A stretch of 64,000 bases of DNA from Galeopsis tetrahit (Eukaryota > Streptophyta > Magnoliopsida > Lamiales > Lamiaceae), in contig OY776120.1 in NCBI GenBank assembly GCA_963675135.1, forward strand, positions 13,048,001-13,112,000, given 5' to 3'. Position numbers and translations under genes: made by a program. The notes beneath the pieces were generated by a model, which was not told the DNA's origin, did not search any database, and saw only the letters and a program-made list of their open reading frames with translations. Every line of letters begins with the position of its first letter. The first letter of the stretch is position 1. Below are positions 1-11,216 of this stretch, piece after piece.

Positions 1-914
1 CAGCAGTCTGGTATGCATGCATTCTTTTTCAATGGTCCACATGCGCCTAAAATCAAATCAAATTGACATTAGTTCTTCATAGTGTTTTTTCACACAAAAG
101 AAAACATAAATATCTGCAACTGTTACCCTGTTTAGAGTCTGGGTTGCAGTTTTGTGATGCTTAAACATCTGCATGCCTGAAATCCTCTCACTTTATCTTC
201 TCCTTAGACTTTTTAGAAGTACAATTTGATGGTGAAATTACAGTTCTTTTTTTCTTCCCTCTGGAATCCTCTTATCTTGTTTCTATAAATTGAAATTTAT
301 CTAGATGGAGGTATGTATGATAACCCTAATTCTTATCTTTTTTATTTTGTCATTGGAATTCTGATTTGCAGTTGACTGATAATGGGTTCTATGAGATTCA
401 ATTTTCTTATAATTGTTTTTTACGAAGTAAGAGTTTGATTCTTTCGTCTTTTTTGAGTTTTTTCTCATGGAAGATCTCTGACTAGATTACGTTATCTGGT
501 GGAACCTGTGCAACTTCTTGGGTTAATTTATGACTGAAACTCTTTAAACTGTCTCAAATAATTTGAGGGCCCACAATAAGACTCTTCAAAATTAAGTATT
601 GCTGGATTCTTGGCAGAAAGATTTTCAGTTATTAACTTAGATGCATGCATTGACTTGCGGATAAACAATTTTTATTTTGCAATAGAGATCTATGTGTCTC
701 TTGTTTCATAAAAGTAAATTTGGGTAAACTAAACCAAAACCAAACCTGCAAATCATGGGAACAGTTGTATGTAGAATGCTGTTTTGGGGTGGGGGGGTGA
801 TTCTCCTTTGGTTGTTGTGCCTGAACATTAAAAAGATAACTTTGCATTTCAGATAGAGCTGGTCTAGTTAATTAGCAATATGTTTATCACTTATTCAGAA
901 TGATTGATTGGCAG

Positions 915-3589
915 GTGCCCCCTCGTTTTTGGGGCATCAATTATGCAGGATAGAGATCTTAGCGAGTACAACCCTTCTGGCTCTAGCACTAGCAAGACCC
1001 TCCCTTGCAGTCATCAGTTATGTGAACCAGGCCCAAGTTGTCCGAATCCTAAGCAGCAATGTCCCTACACCGTCAACTACTATTCAGATGACACCTCAAC
1101 TTCTGGATTTCTGGTTGAAGATGTTCTTCATCTTGTGCCTGGCCCTTCTGATGTATCTAACAAATCTGTGAGGGCTCCAGTCATTGTTGGGTGCGTTTTA
1201 TATTTCTCATACTCATGATCCAAGAAGTACCTTTAAGAAACATCCTCTCCTTATCTTAATGCTTATATATTCTTTCAATTTTAGATGTGGTAGTAAACAA
1301 ACTGGTGGGTACCTGAATGGAGTTGCTCCTGATGGGCTCTTAGGTCTGGGACTTGGAGAAATTTCTGTCCCAAGTTTTCTTGCAAAAGCTGGGTATATTA
1401 GGAACTCTTTTTCGTTATGTTTCAATGAAGATGATTCTGGGAGGCTACTTTTTGGTGACCAGGGAATTTCTAGCCAACAAACTACTCCATTTTTGCCGTT
1501 GGACGGGAAAAAGTAAGTAATAATGGTAACATCTAAAGTTTCATTGTTATGTCTATGTATTGAAGATGCATTTGCTCAATTCATGGCACAGTTCAACTTA
1601 TATTGTTGGAGTTGATGCGTGCTGCGTTGGAAGTTCATGTCTTGATAATACTAACTTCCAAATGCTAGTTGATAGTGGATCATCATTCACATTTCTTCCA
1701 GATCAGATCTATGGGAAAGTGGTTGATGAGGTAATTCTTTTCCTTGTCCTTTTTTCAATTTGTTCCATCCCACTATCTGCTGTAAAAGTGAGCGAGTTTT
1801 TTTGGTCTACTGGTTTGGTCATAGTTTGACAGGCAAGTAAATACCTCAAAATCTAGCTTTGAAGGATATCCATGGCAATACTGCTATAAAACCAGGTATT
1901 TGCTTGTGTTTACTATGTATTAGAAGTTTAGAACCACCCATTCATTTTTTTTTATCCACATACGTTGGTTATTTTTTGTTGTGACAGCTCTAATGGGATG
2001 CCCACTATTCCTTCTTTCACTCTGAAGTTTGCAAAATCCAACAGTTTTGTGGTCAGCAATCCTGTTTTTGTAATCTACGGAACCCAGGTTTTTTACTGCA
2101 ATCCCTTTGTTTTTAATAGCAGTACCTTCTTTTACATCTTGTTTGTGGTTCATTTTGATGCTCTTAGGGGCCCCTTTTGGCCTAACTAGTTGTTTACTTA
2201 TTTGGCTATGATTATCTTGAAGTTACAAATAATGGGTTTGCAAAAAATTATAATGTTATGGTATCTAAATCATGACCTTTTAATCTATAACATAGACTGG
2301 GAATCTTTTAAAAAGGCCAAAATTTTGAGAGACTTTTTGTATTGGTGTTGCATGTATGTGGTGAATGTGATGATACTTAGGATGAAAAACATCTGTATGA
2401 TGTCTTTGTGGTACAGGGTGCTGTTGGATTTTGTTTAGCAGTGCAGCTCACAGATGGAGATATTGGGACAATTGGACGTAAGAATATATTAGCAATTTAT
2501 GACCTTCTAACTTCTATAATGAGCCATGGGGTTTATGTCTGTAATCCATAAAATAAGAATTTAACTCAGTTCTCCATGTGGCATCATAAGAATGTTCTGT
2601 TTTGTACTATCTTTCTGAAATGATTATCCCTTGCAGAGAACTTCATGACTGGATATCAAATCATATTTGATAGGGAAAACTTCAAGCTGGGGTGGTCACA
2701 TTCAAATTGTAAGTATATCTGCCTGAATTTATCCATTTTAAGCATATGATATCATACAGTTTAATTTGGATGACTATTTCTGTGCATCCTACAGAAACCT
2801 CGTGCTGATGAATATTTCATACCTAGTTGAATAAACTCTTCCTACTATGATTTGTTGTACGTATGGATGTATTGAGCAAAAGTCTGAGTGTTAATAGTCG
2901 TGTCCTAATCGATATTATATTATACTCCCTCCCTCCAAATTCAATATGCCCAACTTGGGGGTATGATGGATATTGTGGGGTCCATTTATAAACAAAGGGA
3001 TTGTTTATGAATAAAGTCAATGACAATTTGAGTAAATAAGTGATGGTTGAAGGGTGTAGATAAAGTAATGTGAATAATATTATTTCCAAAAAGGGAATTT
3101 GCATAATGAAATTGGACAACCAGAAAAAGGAAAATGAGAATAATGAAATTGGATGGAAGGAGTATATGTTTTTTCCATGTTATCGCAATCTTCCATCACC
3201 CCATAATTTCGTCTATAGAGTTAGAGTGTGCTCGGCTGTATGGGGCAAATAAATAGAAGAAAATTAAGACATTTTATTAACAATTAAGGTTAGAACTATG
3301 CTAAAATGTGATTATGAGGACATATATTTTTTTTTTCCATAAAAAATCTGTAATATATTCTTTGGATTTGATAGGTAAGGATCTTAATAATGGAGATAGA
3401 GCTCCTCTAAATCCATCTGGTACTAGCAACTCTCCTAATTCACTGCCGACAGCAGAACAGCAGAGTGCGCCCAACAGTCAAGCAATTGCTCCTGCAGTTG
3501 CCGGAAGGACACCTTCCAACTCCTCCTCCACATGCCTCTCATGTTTGGTGAAGTTCTTCTTATTGCTGCTCGTCGCCCATATCTCCTAA
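915..3589 (+). CDS. Aspartic proteinase-like protein 1 type protease, 5' end outside window
   Basis: Pepsin-like (A1 family) plant aspartic protease, secreted or membrane-attached. Eight exons are supported: about 915-1190, 1285-1512, 1592-1730, 1825-1895, 1988-2087, 2417-2477, 2637-2708 and 3375-3589; phases agree throughout and give about 375 residues from codon 949. Seen: the second catalytic site LVDSGSSFTFLP in exon 3, paired cysteines (GVDACCVGSSC, WQYCYKTS), NFMTGYQIIFDRE near the C-terminus, and a Ser/Asn/Pro-rich tail ending in a hydrophobic stretch (CLVKFFLLLLVAHIS) that fits a GPI-type signal. The first catalytic Asp motif and signal peptide should lie upstream of base 1. The 915 exon start is the weakest boundary because residues 1-11 of this exon match the family poorly. 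The last intron holds a Stowaway MITE. Closest recognised relatives are aspartic proteinase-like protein 1 genes. Confidence 0.88.
2925..3162. mobile_element. Stowaway-type MITE in protease intron
   Basis: 238-bp non-coding element with terminal inverted repeats starting CTCCCTCC and ending GGAAGGAG, flanked by TA on both sides (2923-2924, 3163-3164), as expected for Tc1/mariner MITEs. It lies in the last intron of the aspartic protease gene. Its interior is related, in opposite orientation, to the element at 50206-50467: both carry blocks such as CCCTTCAACCATCACTTA and GGACCCCACAATA. Confidence 0.85.
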
Positions 3590-6500
3590 ATTAATATATA
3601 AAATGCTCTATCTAGTTTATTGTAAATTCTTATTCCTAGTTCCATAGTCTATTAGTACTGGCCATTCTTTTTTACCCCTTTTCTATTCACCATCCTGCAT
3701 TCTCTTTTTAGGCTTTGAATTAAGGTGGTGATGCATAGAGCACTGTTTAGCCCTTCTTTTCTTTGATTTATCCTTTACCACGTTTATTGTCATATGTATT
3801 CATAAATTTCCTAGGCATATATGTAACTCCACAATTTTGGTTGTCTATCATATCAACCATTTTTTACAGTTATCTTTATTGCCAATTCTGTCTTCATTTT
3901 GTAACTCCCAGTTTAAATATGGTTTGTATCTTGAGGTATTTCAATTCTTTTCCAATGGTGTCCAGGTTTAATTTTTGCATTATTGTGCTTTTCACTAGCA
4001 TTGCCGTGCATATTTTTGGAAGACTAGTTATAATAATTTTATTATGTCAACATCAATGTTCTAAACGGTATAGCCTTGCTCCTAGATGAGGCCTATTTGG
4101 AAACAAATGGGGGCAGGAGATTGGGTCTATTTTCTAGGCAAGGCCAAATACGTGCTCTTGTCTCATCCATTTCAATGGGTAGGTTTTATGAGGTAAGATT
4201 TCTCCCAATTCATATATAGCTGGAAGACACGGATGATGCCTTATCATTTTGTCAAGTACTGAAGAATTATTTATGCTGCAGATATTTTCATTTGTGCAGC
4301 AAATTAAGGAAAGATTCTTGTTTACCTGACGAGCTTTAGGTTTGATGCAGGTATGTTCTCAATCTAAGGAAACATTATAATATGTTCTGTTTTATTTGTG
4401 TCTTAAGCTTTATTATACTTTATATGCATATTTTAGAGCACATTAGTCCAAAGTGACAGCCTGTTGTTTCTCATATTTGTCTTGGCATTGAAACATTTTG
4501 TTATGTTCCTGATGTGTTTTGTAATATTTAAAGTTGCCCTGATGTTTTTACTTGGAATGATCATCCGATTCAAGTTGTTTGAAATTTTTTAAAATTTTTT
4601 AAAATGCCAGCTTGAACAAATGATCAATAATGGAATAGACCATCCAATCTTATTACGGAGTATTATTATTATTATGTCATGCGTGCCTTGAAACTATTTT
4701 TGATCTAAACCAAATTAAATAGGGAAACCAAAATTTCAGGTTTGGCTTATGGAATACTAGTTCTCATTTGAAACCACCCACTCCCCCAAAACCCCTCCAC
4801 CCAAAAAAATAAAAAAAACCCACAAACTTTGTATTTTTGGAGTACTGTGCCTTCAGATGATGTGTACTTGATGTTTCTTGAGAAATAGGGTTTTCCATGG
4901 TTTGATTTTTAGGTTTGGATATGTGAAATTCAACTTTGAATATTGATTATTCTTAAACACTAATTTATGTGCAAACGACGCTTGTTTTCTCAATAATATA
5001 TTGTTTTTTGCACCCCTCAATGAGGCTTCCAAGAGTAGATTGAATAAAAAATTCCATTGGAAGGAAGGCCGGTTTCCAACAAGAAACATGGTGTAGAAGC
5101 TTGAAAATTCTTTTGTCAGTTGAGTGCTAAAAAAAATATAAATTTGGGGTGGGGAGTATAAAAATACTACTCCTTGTTTCGGTGGGTGATGCATGTAAAA
5201 TAAACTTGGGGGTTACGTGCCATATGTTACAGACATTTGATCTTGAGTAGTGAAATCTAGCTACGTAGAATTATGCCATTTTATATTGACAAATTCAGTT
5301 TCATGAGACGAAGCTTCAAATTAATTTGTAGGAATCATACTAAAGTGGATAATGCTCATTTAAAATTTGAATCTTTAGTGGGGGAGTTGGAGGGTTTTGG
5401 CCTATTGTATGCAGCTTTCAACTAGGAAAATAAAGTGAACAAAGGTTGCATTGCATTGCATTGCATGAGTGGCCTTTTTAAGTATTGGCACCATCTTCTA
5501 TCCCAAAGGCTAATATGTTTTCTTAATCATACTTTTCTAATACAAGGGACATTATTTAACTTGGTTAATTATAATGGACATATTTGCCACTTTGACCTTA
5601 ATTCATTGCCTTAATTTTAATATCCCATAACCTAAACATCCCTTGGTCTTTTCAATAGGCCTCAAGATAGCAACTCCTCAATTGATCTAGTATAGTCAAT
5701 ATTGCACTTGTTAACTATTATACATTTGAAGTTGTGTTGGATTTATTCCAGACCTGGGTTTCATTGTGTTCTCTAAATTTCATCAGCATGATACACATGT
5801 AAATGATAATATAAACACGCGTATTGCTTTCAAGGGAGTGTTGGAGTTGATGAAATTCGAGAACGGGGTTCAAATCTCATTGCCTACTCTTCTCATACGA
5901 TTAGCAGATATAATATACAGTAAATAACAAAAAATCTGAATCCCAAACAGACTAGGAGTGAAAAGTGAAAAAAAACTATCAAACAAATATCTTCACTGTT
6001 AAAAATTAGAGTAAAAGCTATAGAAAAATACGACTGTTGACAAATTACATGTCTGATGCATCATATATTGGTTATGAATGAAATGTGAATAATGCAATTA
6101 TTGGTGATTGAACTTTGAAGCTGTTCTATGACAACAGCGCACACATGAACGACAACGTATACATAAATTGCACTGGTTAGACAGACCAACATACTCTCTC
6201 TTTTTAATTGATTATCTAAATAGAGTAGGGGGTTAGATGATGTGACTACCTAAGTTTAGGGGCCCAAATATGTATGTATTTGTTTAAGCAGGACAGAATT
6301 CTAAATTATTGGCTTTAGCCTTTAGTGGACTGTGGACATATATACACAATTGCAAACATATTACTCACTACTTATTAATACAGTTAAAATGTTGACTTAA
6401 ATGGTTAATAAATGTACAATATGGATTTCATTTTGGTTATTTTGTTCCCAAGTGTAACATGTTTTACACGCGAATTAAATTTAAATTATTTTGTTATTTG

Positions 6501-8354
6501 TGGAATGTTGGAGATTAGCAGATGTTCCTCCTATTTACTCCATATAAATATTTACTGTATTAAACTTGTTAAAAAGAAAAGAATATATATTAGGAGTAGC
6601 AACAGCAAGGAAAGTAAATAAAAGGTATGGAATATTTGAAATAGGTCCCAAGTGTAACAAGTTTTATTCCTGTCACCAGCCAAACACGTCTTATTAATAA
6701 ATAAATAAATAATTGGAGCAGTTTTACAAATAGAAAAGTAGAGAGGAATTCGAAATTTAAATTAGTGATTGAAAGAAACGCGCTTTTAAGAGTAATAGAA
6801 AAACAGTTTGCTTACCTTTCATAAAACGCTCCTGCCTACACCGCCTTATATTCACTCATTCACCACCGTCGATTAACACCATCCGCTACCGATGAAGCCA
6901 CGTGTCCTACTGCCCTTTTTTGAGGAAACTGCCATTCCCTCTATTATTGCTGCTTACATAATGTTTATGGGGCACCATTATTTTACGAACCAACCTTCTT
7001 TTTCAACCTAATTAGTTTCCTTTTTTTTTCCTCATAATATTTTTCTAAATTATTTATATAATACCCCTTGTGTGTCCGTAGTTAATTCACTCATTTTGTC
7101 ATTAAATTTTTATTTTTATCAACATTCCACCATCTTTTTTAACTTTTTTTCTTCTTCATTTTCTCTCCACCTCATTATCTTTTCTCTTTTCTATCTTTCA
7201 CTATCTCAATGTGACAATATTTCGATACACATTAAATATTACTCCATTTTATTTCGTACTCGATTGAACATTGAAAAAGAAAATGTCAAACTCAGACTTA
7301 ATTGAACATTTTCTTAAATGAAAATAAAACAACTTCTTACTCATTAACTATTCCTCTTAAACATTTTAAAAATAAACCTCTTCTTTTGTCTTCTCTTTAA
7401 TTAACCTCATACCAGCCTAAAAAAATCATTTTATAACTTGTGCAAATAATAGTATATGTTTAATTCAGTATGAGATCAAGAGAGTATATTTCTTGTGTAA
7501 ATAGTAAATGTGTAATTCTGATGGAGTATGTTGTAAGCATGTTTATAAATAAAATTCTTGAATAAGAAATGGTAGATATTTCTAGCGTAATCAATACTTT
7601 GACATTATTAATATTTAATAGTAGCGAATAGTTTGTTATTTCAAATATAGTTATAATGATTCCTAATAATTAATTCATTGCCATAACAGATTGATGGAAC
7701 CAATTTCCGCTCCAAATAATTCAAATACAGTCACAAATTGCACACCTGCCTTACCTTTCAAGATTTATTCGGTTCATAAGTTTTATTTTCATATATTAAT
7801 TACCATTGCATCATATCTTTATTTCACTTTTTACATAATTAACAAAGCAAGAGCAAAGGGTGTCCATTCTTGGGTGCTTGTGGACTTTATGGTCCAATAA
7901 TTTTAACTGTTTGACACTTTAAAATCTCATCTTTACCCTGTTTTCTCACTTTCTGTCATTTTCATCCTATGTTCATTAAATTTTTTTAAACATAATTTAT
8001 AGTTTAATGAAGTTAATTCCATGTATCCTGAGGGGGGCCAACCCCCTTTTCCTGCGGCTGTTTACACCTGTGCCACAAATGTCTATATAAACATGTAAGC
8101 TGTATGAACTTACAGAACAGAAAAAAACTTATTTTCTCTCACACCCCTCCCTCTTGTTTAATTATTTAAACAAGAAAGGAATCCATTCCCTTGAAGGAAA
8201 TTTCTTCCAGATTCTAGCTTGTAGCTTTACACAACTTTTCTTGCAAATCTTCTTTTTCTTCCTTAAAAGTGCTTCATATATGTGATTTAGAAGCTGCTTA
8301 AACTATCAAAACTCTTGAAACTTATTAGTATAATTTTTGCAAGTAAGAAAAATC
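3590..8354. other. Intergenic, no gene recognised
   Basis: 4.8 kb of AT-rich DNA between the protease stop and the HIPP start. The first few hundred bases should include the protease 3' UTR. No ORF with family resemblance and no clear terminal-repeat element were found; a short GCATT repeat occurs near 5451-5466. The last 250 bases hold the HIPP promoter. Confidence 0.6.
8083..8091 (+). promoter_or_regulatory. TATA box of the HIPP gene
   Basis: CTATATAAA lies about 265 bp before the HIPP start codon. It is followed by a C/T-rich leader (TTTTCTCTCACACCCCTCCC at 8130-8150) typical of a plant 5' UTR, so the leader would be about 230 nt. Inferred from sequence only. Confidence 0.5.
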
Positions 8355-8902
8355 ATGGGTGTATCAGGAACTTTGGAGTACATTTCTGAGCTTATGAGCA
8401 CTACTCACAAGCACAAGAAGAAAAAGCAGTTCCAAACTGTAAATCTCAAAGTCAGAATGGATTGTGATGGCTGTGAACTTAAAGTCAAGAAATCCCTCTC
8501 TTCTTTAAGTGGTATATACTACATTTATTTATTTATAAGAATTCATTTTTCTTGAATTATACTTATAAGTACATAATAATAATAATTTAATATGTAGGAG
8601 TGAAATCTGTGGAGATAAACAGGAAGCAGCAGAAGGTGACAGTAACAGGATATGTGGAGGCAAGCAAGGTGTTGAAGAAGGCAAAGTCGACAGGGAAGAA
8701 GGCGGAGATATGGCCGTACGTTCCGTACAATCTGGTGGCGCAGCCGTACGCCCCTCAGGCGTACGACAAGAAGGCGCCACCAGGTTTCGTCAGAAAAGTG
8801 GATAATCCAGCCACAAATGCCAGTGTTGCTAAATATGAGTACGAGGACCCTTACATTGCTATGTTTAGTGATGACAATCCAAATGCATGCTCTATCATGT
8901 AA
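8355..8902 (+). CDS. Heavy-metal-associated isoprenylated plant protein (HIPP20-26 type)
   Basis: Small metallochaperone-like protein of 153 aa in two exons, 8355-8511 and 8598-8902, joined in phase through a GT-AG intron. The HMA fold spans about residues 28-92 with the metal-binding motif MDCDGCELK (Cys37 and Cys40). After it comes KKAEIWPYVPYNLVAQPYAPQ-type sequence and AYDKKAPPGFVRKV, both typical of the HIPP20-26 clade. The C-terminus CSIM is a CaaX farnesylation box. HIPPs are known to bind Cd, Cu or Zn and to act at membranes or the nucleus in metal and drought responses; the exact member cannot be fixed here. ATG 8355 was chosen because MGVSGTLEYISELM is the family's usual N-terminus. 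Confidence 0.95.
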
Positions 8903-9273
8903 TAAAACACACCCCTATTTTAGTAGTACTACTCCAATAATGGCCATATAGGGTCTTTTCTTTAGTTCATGTTTTCTGAAATTCATTTAATTTGGTTGTG
9001 CTTTTCGATGGTTCGTTGAAATGTACAGTTTATATATATATATATATAAGAAGAGTAATTTTTGTTGTTAAATGCTATGATAAATTAAATTAACACCCCT
9101 CTCATGAGAGTAATTGATTTTATTTTTATTTTATAAAGGTAAATGCGAAATATATATATATGAGCATAAGATACTCAAAATTAAATCAAAACCAGTCAAT
9201 TTACAATAAAGATTGAGGGAAACATTTTCAATTATGTAAAGTGAAACCAAACAATCTCGGGAAATGTATTAAC
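8903..9273. other. Spacer with AT microsatellite
   Basis: HIPP 3' flank. It contains a TA dinucleotide run at about 9030-9049 and another near 9150-9161; nothing else was recognised. Confidence 0.6.
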
Positions 9274-9716
9274 TAGAGATGTTTATTCGGGTCGGGCTAA
9301 TCGAATTGACCCGTTTAACCCTAAATCATAAGCCCGTTTAAATCCGAGTTTTTTTTTTACCTGGATCGGTTAGTCCGCTAGCCCGAGTTGTTACCCCTTT
9401 TTTTTTTTTTTTAATAAATAATCTGAGAACAAATTTTAGGTCATTTGACCAAGGTTAAGGATCAATGAGTTCTAGAATTGTGCTTAAATCATACTTTTGT
9501 TTTATCATTTACCGATCATTAATTAATTATGTATTTTTCTATTTTATTTGGTCGTTTGGCGTACCAATTGAGACCTTTAATTTTAAAAGAAAAAAATTAG
9601 TGTAACCCGTTAGTGACCCGTTTAGCCCGTGACCCGCTAGATTTAGGGTTAGGTCCCTATGAACCGGTTAAGACCCTAGTTCGTTTAGCCAGTAACCATG
9701 TAGGACTAGCCCTCTA
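9274..9716. mobile_element. Non-autonomous hAT-type element
   Basis: 443-bp element flanked by a perfect 8-bp target duplication GTATTAAC (9266-9273 and 9717-9724), the hAT hallmark. Termini are TAGAGATG and, on the other strand, TAGAGGGC. The interior repeats GACCCG/CGGGTC motifs (CCCGTTTAGCCC, GTGACCCGCTAG) and encodes nothing. Confidence 0.8.
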
Positions 9717-9724
9717 GTATTAAC

Positions 9725-11216
9725 AATCATTTTGATGAGCAAAATTGAACGACGTCGTTCTTTTTCCGCCAATAAAATTGTAGAATGTGATTAAAAGGAT
9801 TAAATTAGAGAAATTGTTACTCCATTTGATTGGACACCTTAGATATAAATTTGACTACAACTAGCAATTCCTATATCTTAGCTTTTACTATATCTCTTCG
9901 AGTTTTCAACAAAGATATGCAAGCTAATCTTCTCTATAGATTAAAAGTTAAATTCAGAATCTTCCCACATTTTATCAACTTTATTTTTTGGATTGAAAAG
10001 TTTTTTCATCTGGATCACCGACAGTCTAAATTCTCAAAAAAGTCTTACTTTTATTTATATTTTCCATAAAGCTTCAAACTGTATAACAACCTCTGCATTT
10101 ATTCTGCATTCAAAATCTTGAATTATTTAGGATAAACAACGTTATATATAGTTGAATCCTTCAGGCTCCAAAAGGATTTATACAAAGCAAAGGCATTTAA
10201 TAAAGCATTTCCCTTTCGTTTGGAAGAATATTTGCGAAAGAAAGTAGAAGGTAAAAGGAAATAAAGATTCACCTTCACCTTCCTCTTTATAATTGAATTT
10301 CTCAATAAATCTATAAGGTTTGAACACATATACAATTCATATTTAGATCAAAATTTAATTTGGATTTCACCTATCATAGATTTATATTCAACAGATTTAT
10401 ATTCAACACGTAAAAATACACTCAATTGTTTGTATACAAAATAACCAAAAAATACACTTATTGCGATTCAATTTGAATTAGTTGAGATATCTGACTTGAT
10501 CATATATAGATATCTTAACCTATATAGTTTGAGTTTTATTTATTTAGAGTTACATATATAGATTTTTTTTGTAAATCTCAATATTCGATTTAAGAACAAA
10601 CTAATATTAGAGACAATTAAACTCAGTGTCCACTACTAACGGGACCCCAATTGAAGCAAGTACAAAGTTTTGTATAGACTGATCCAACTCAAAATTTAAT
10701 TGCACTTTTAAGAGTTTTGAACCTGAAAAATAAAAATAAAGAGGAACATACTTCTATATTGTTAGGTGGATGGCTTTTTAAAAAAAAAAATACATCAAGA
10801 GTTATGATTAATTAATTAATGAATAAACAAGTTGATCGAGGTATGAGAAATTAATGAGAGCCATTTAATTAAATAGTGCACCATTTATTTATTTTTGTCA
10901 AAAAAAAAAAATTACCATAAAGTTTGAGTAGATTGTATGTTGAACGGTCAATTTGTGAATGGTAAGATGGTAATATTGGAGTGAATCTTGTACAATTCTT
11001 GCACCAATCTCTCCCCTCTTCATGCTGCGGTAAAAAATAACAAACTCTTGTAACCATCACCTTTTTTTCATACCAACCTTCCATTCCTCTAACAACTATA
11101 TATTCACCATTTTCACACTTTTGTCCCCTTTGCCACCCCACCCACCCAAAACCTCCCCAATTAATTCTTGTTGCATGCCATTATAATAATTATAGTACTA
11201 TATAATTACGAACATA
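9725..11216. other. Intergenic, upstream of the plus-strand MADS gene
   Basis: AT-rich spacer with no recognisable gene or bounded repeat. A small CT-rich stretch and CTATATAAT at 11199-11207 precede the MADS start codon, but that TATA-like site is too close to ATG to call a promoter. Confidence 0.55.

Noticed and set aside
1..11. CAGCAGTCTG before GTATGC as the end of an upstream protease exon
   Set aside because: A plausible donor, but only ten bases are visible and their translation does not match a known part of the family.
5875..5900. GGGGTTCAAATCTC as a tRNA B-box / SINE
   Set aside because: No A-box at the right distance upstream, no T-arm stem and no poly-A tail or duplication.
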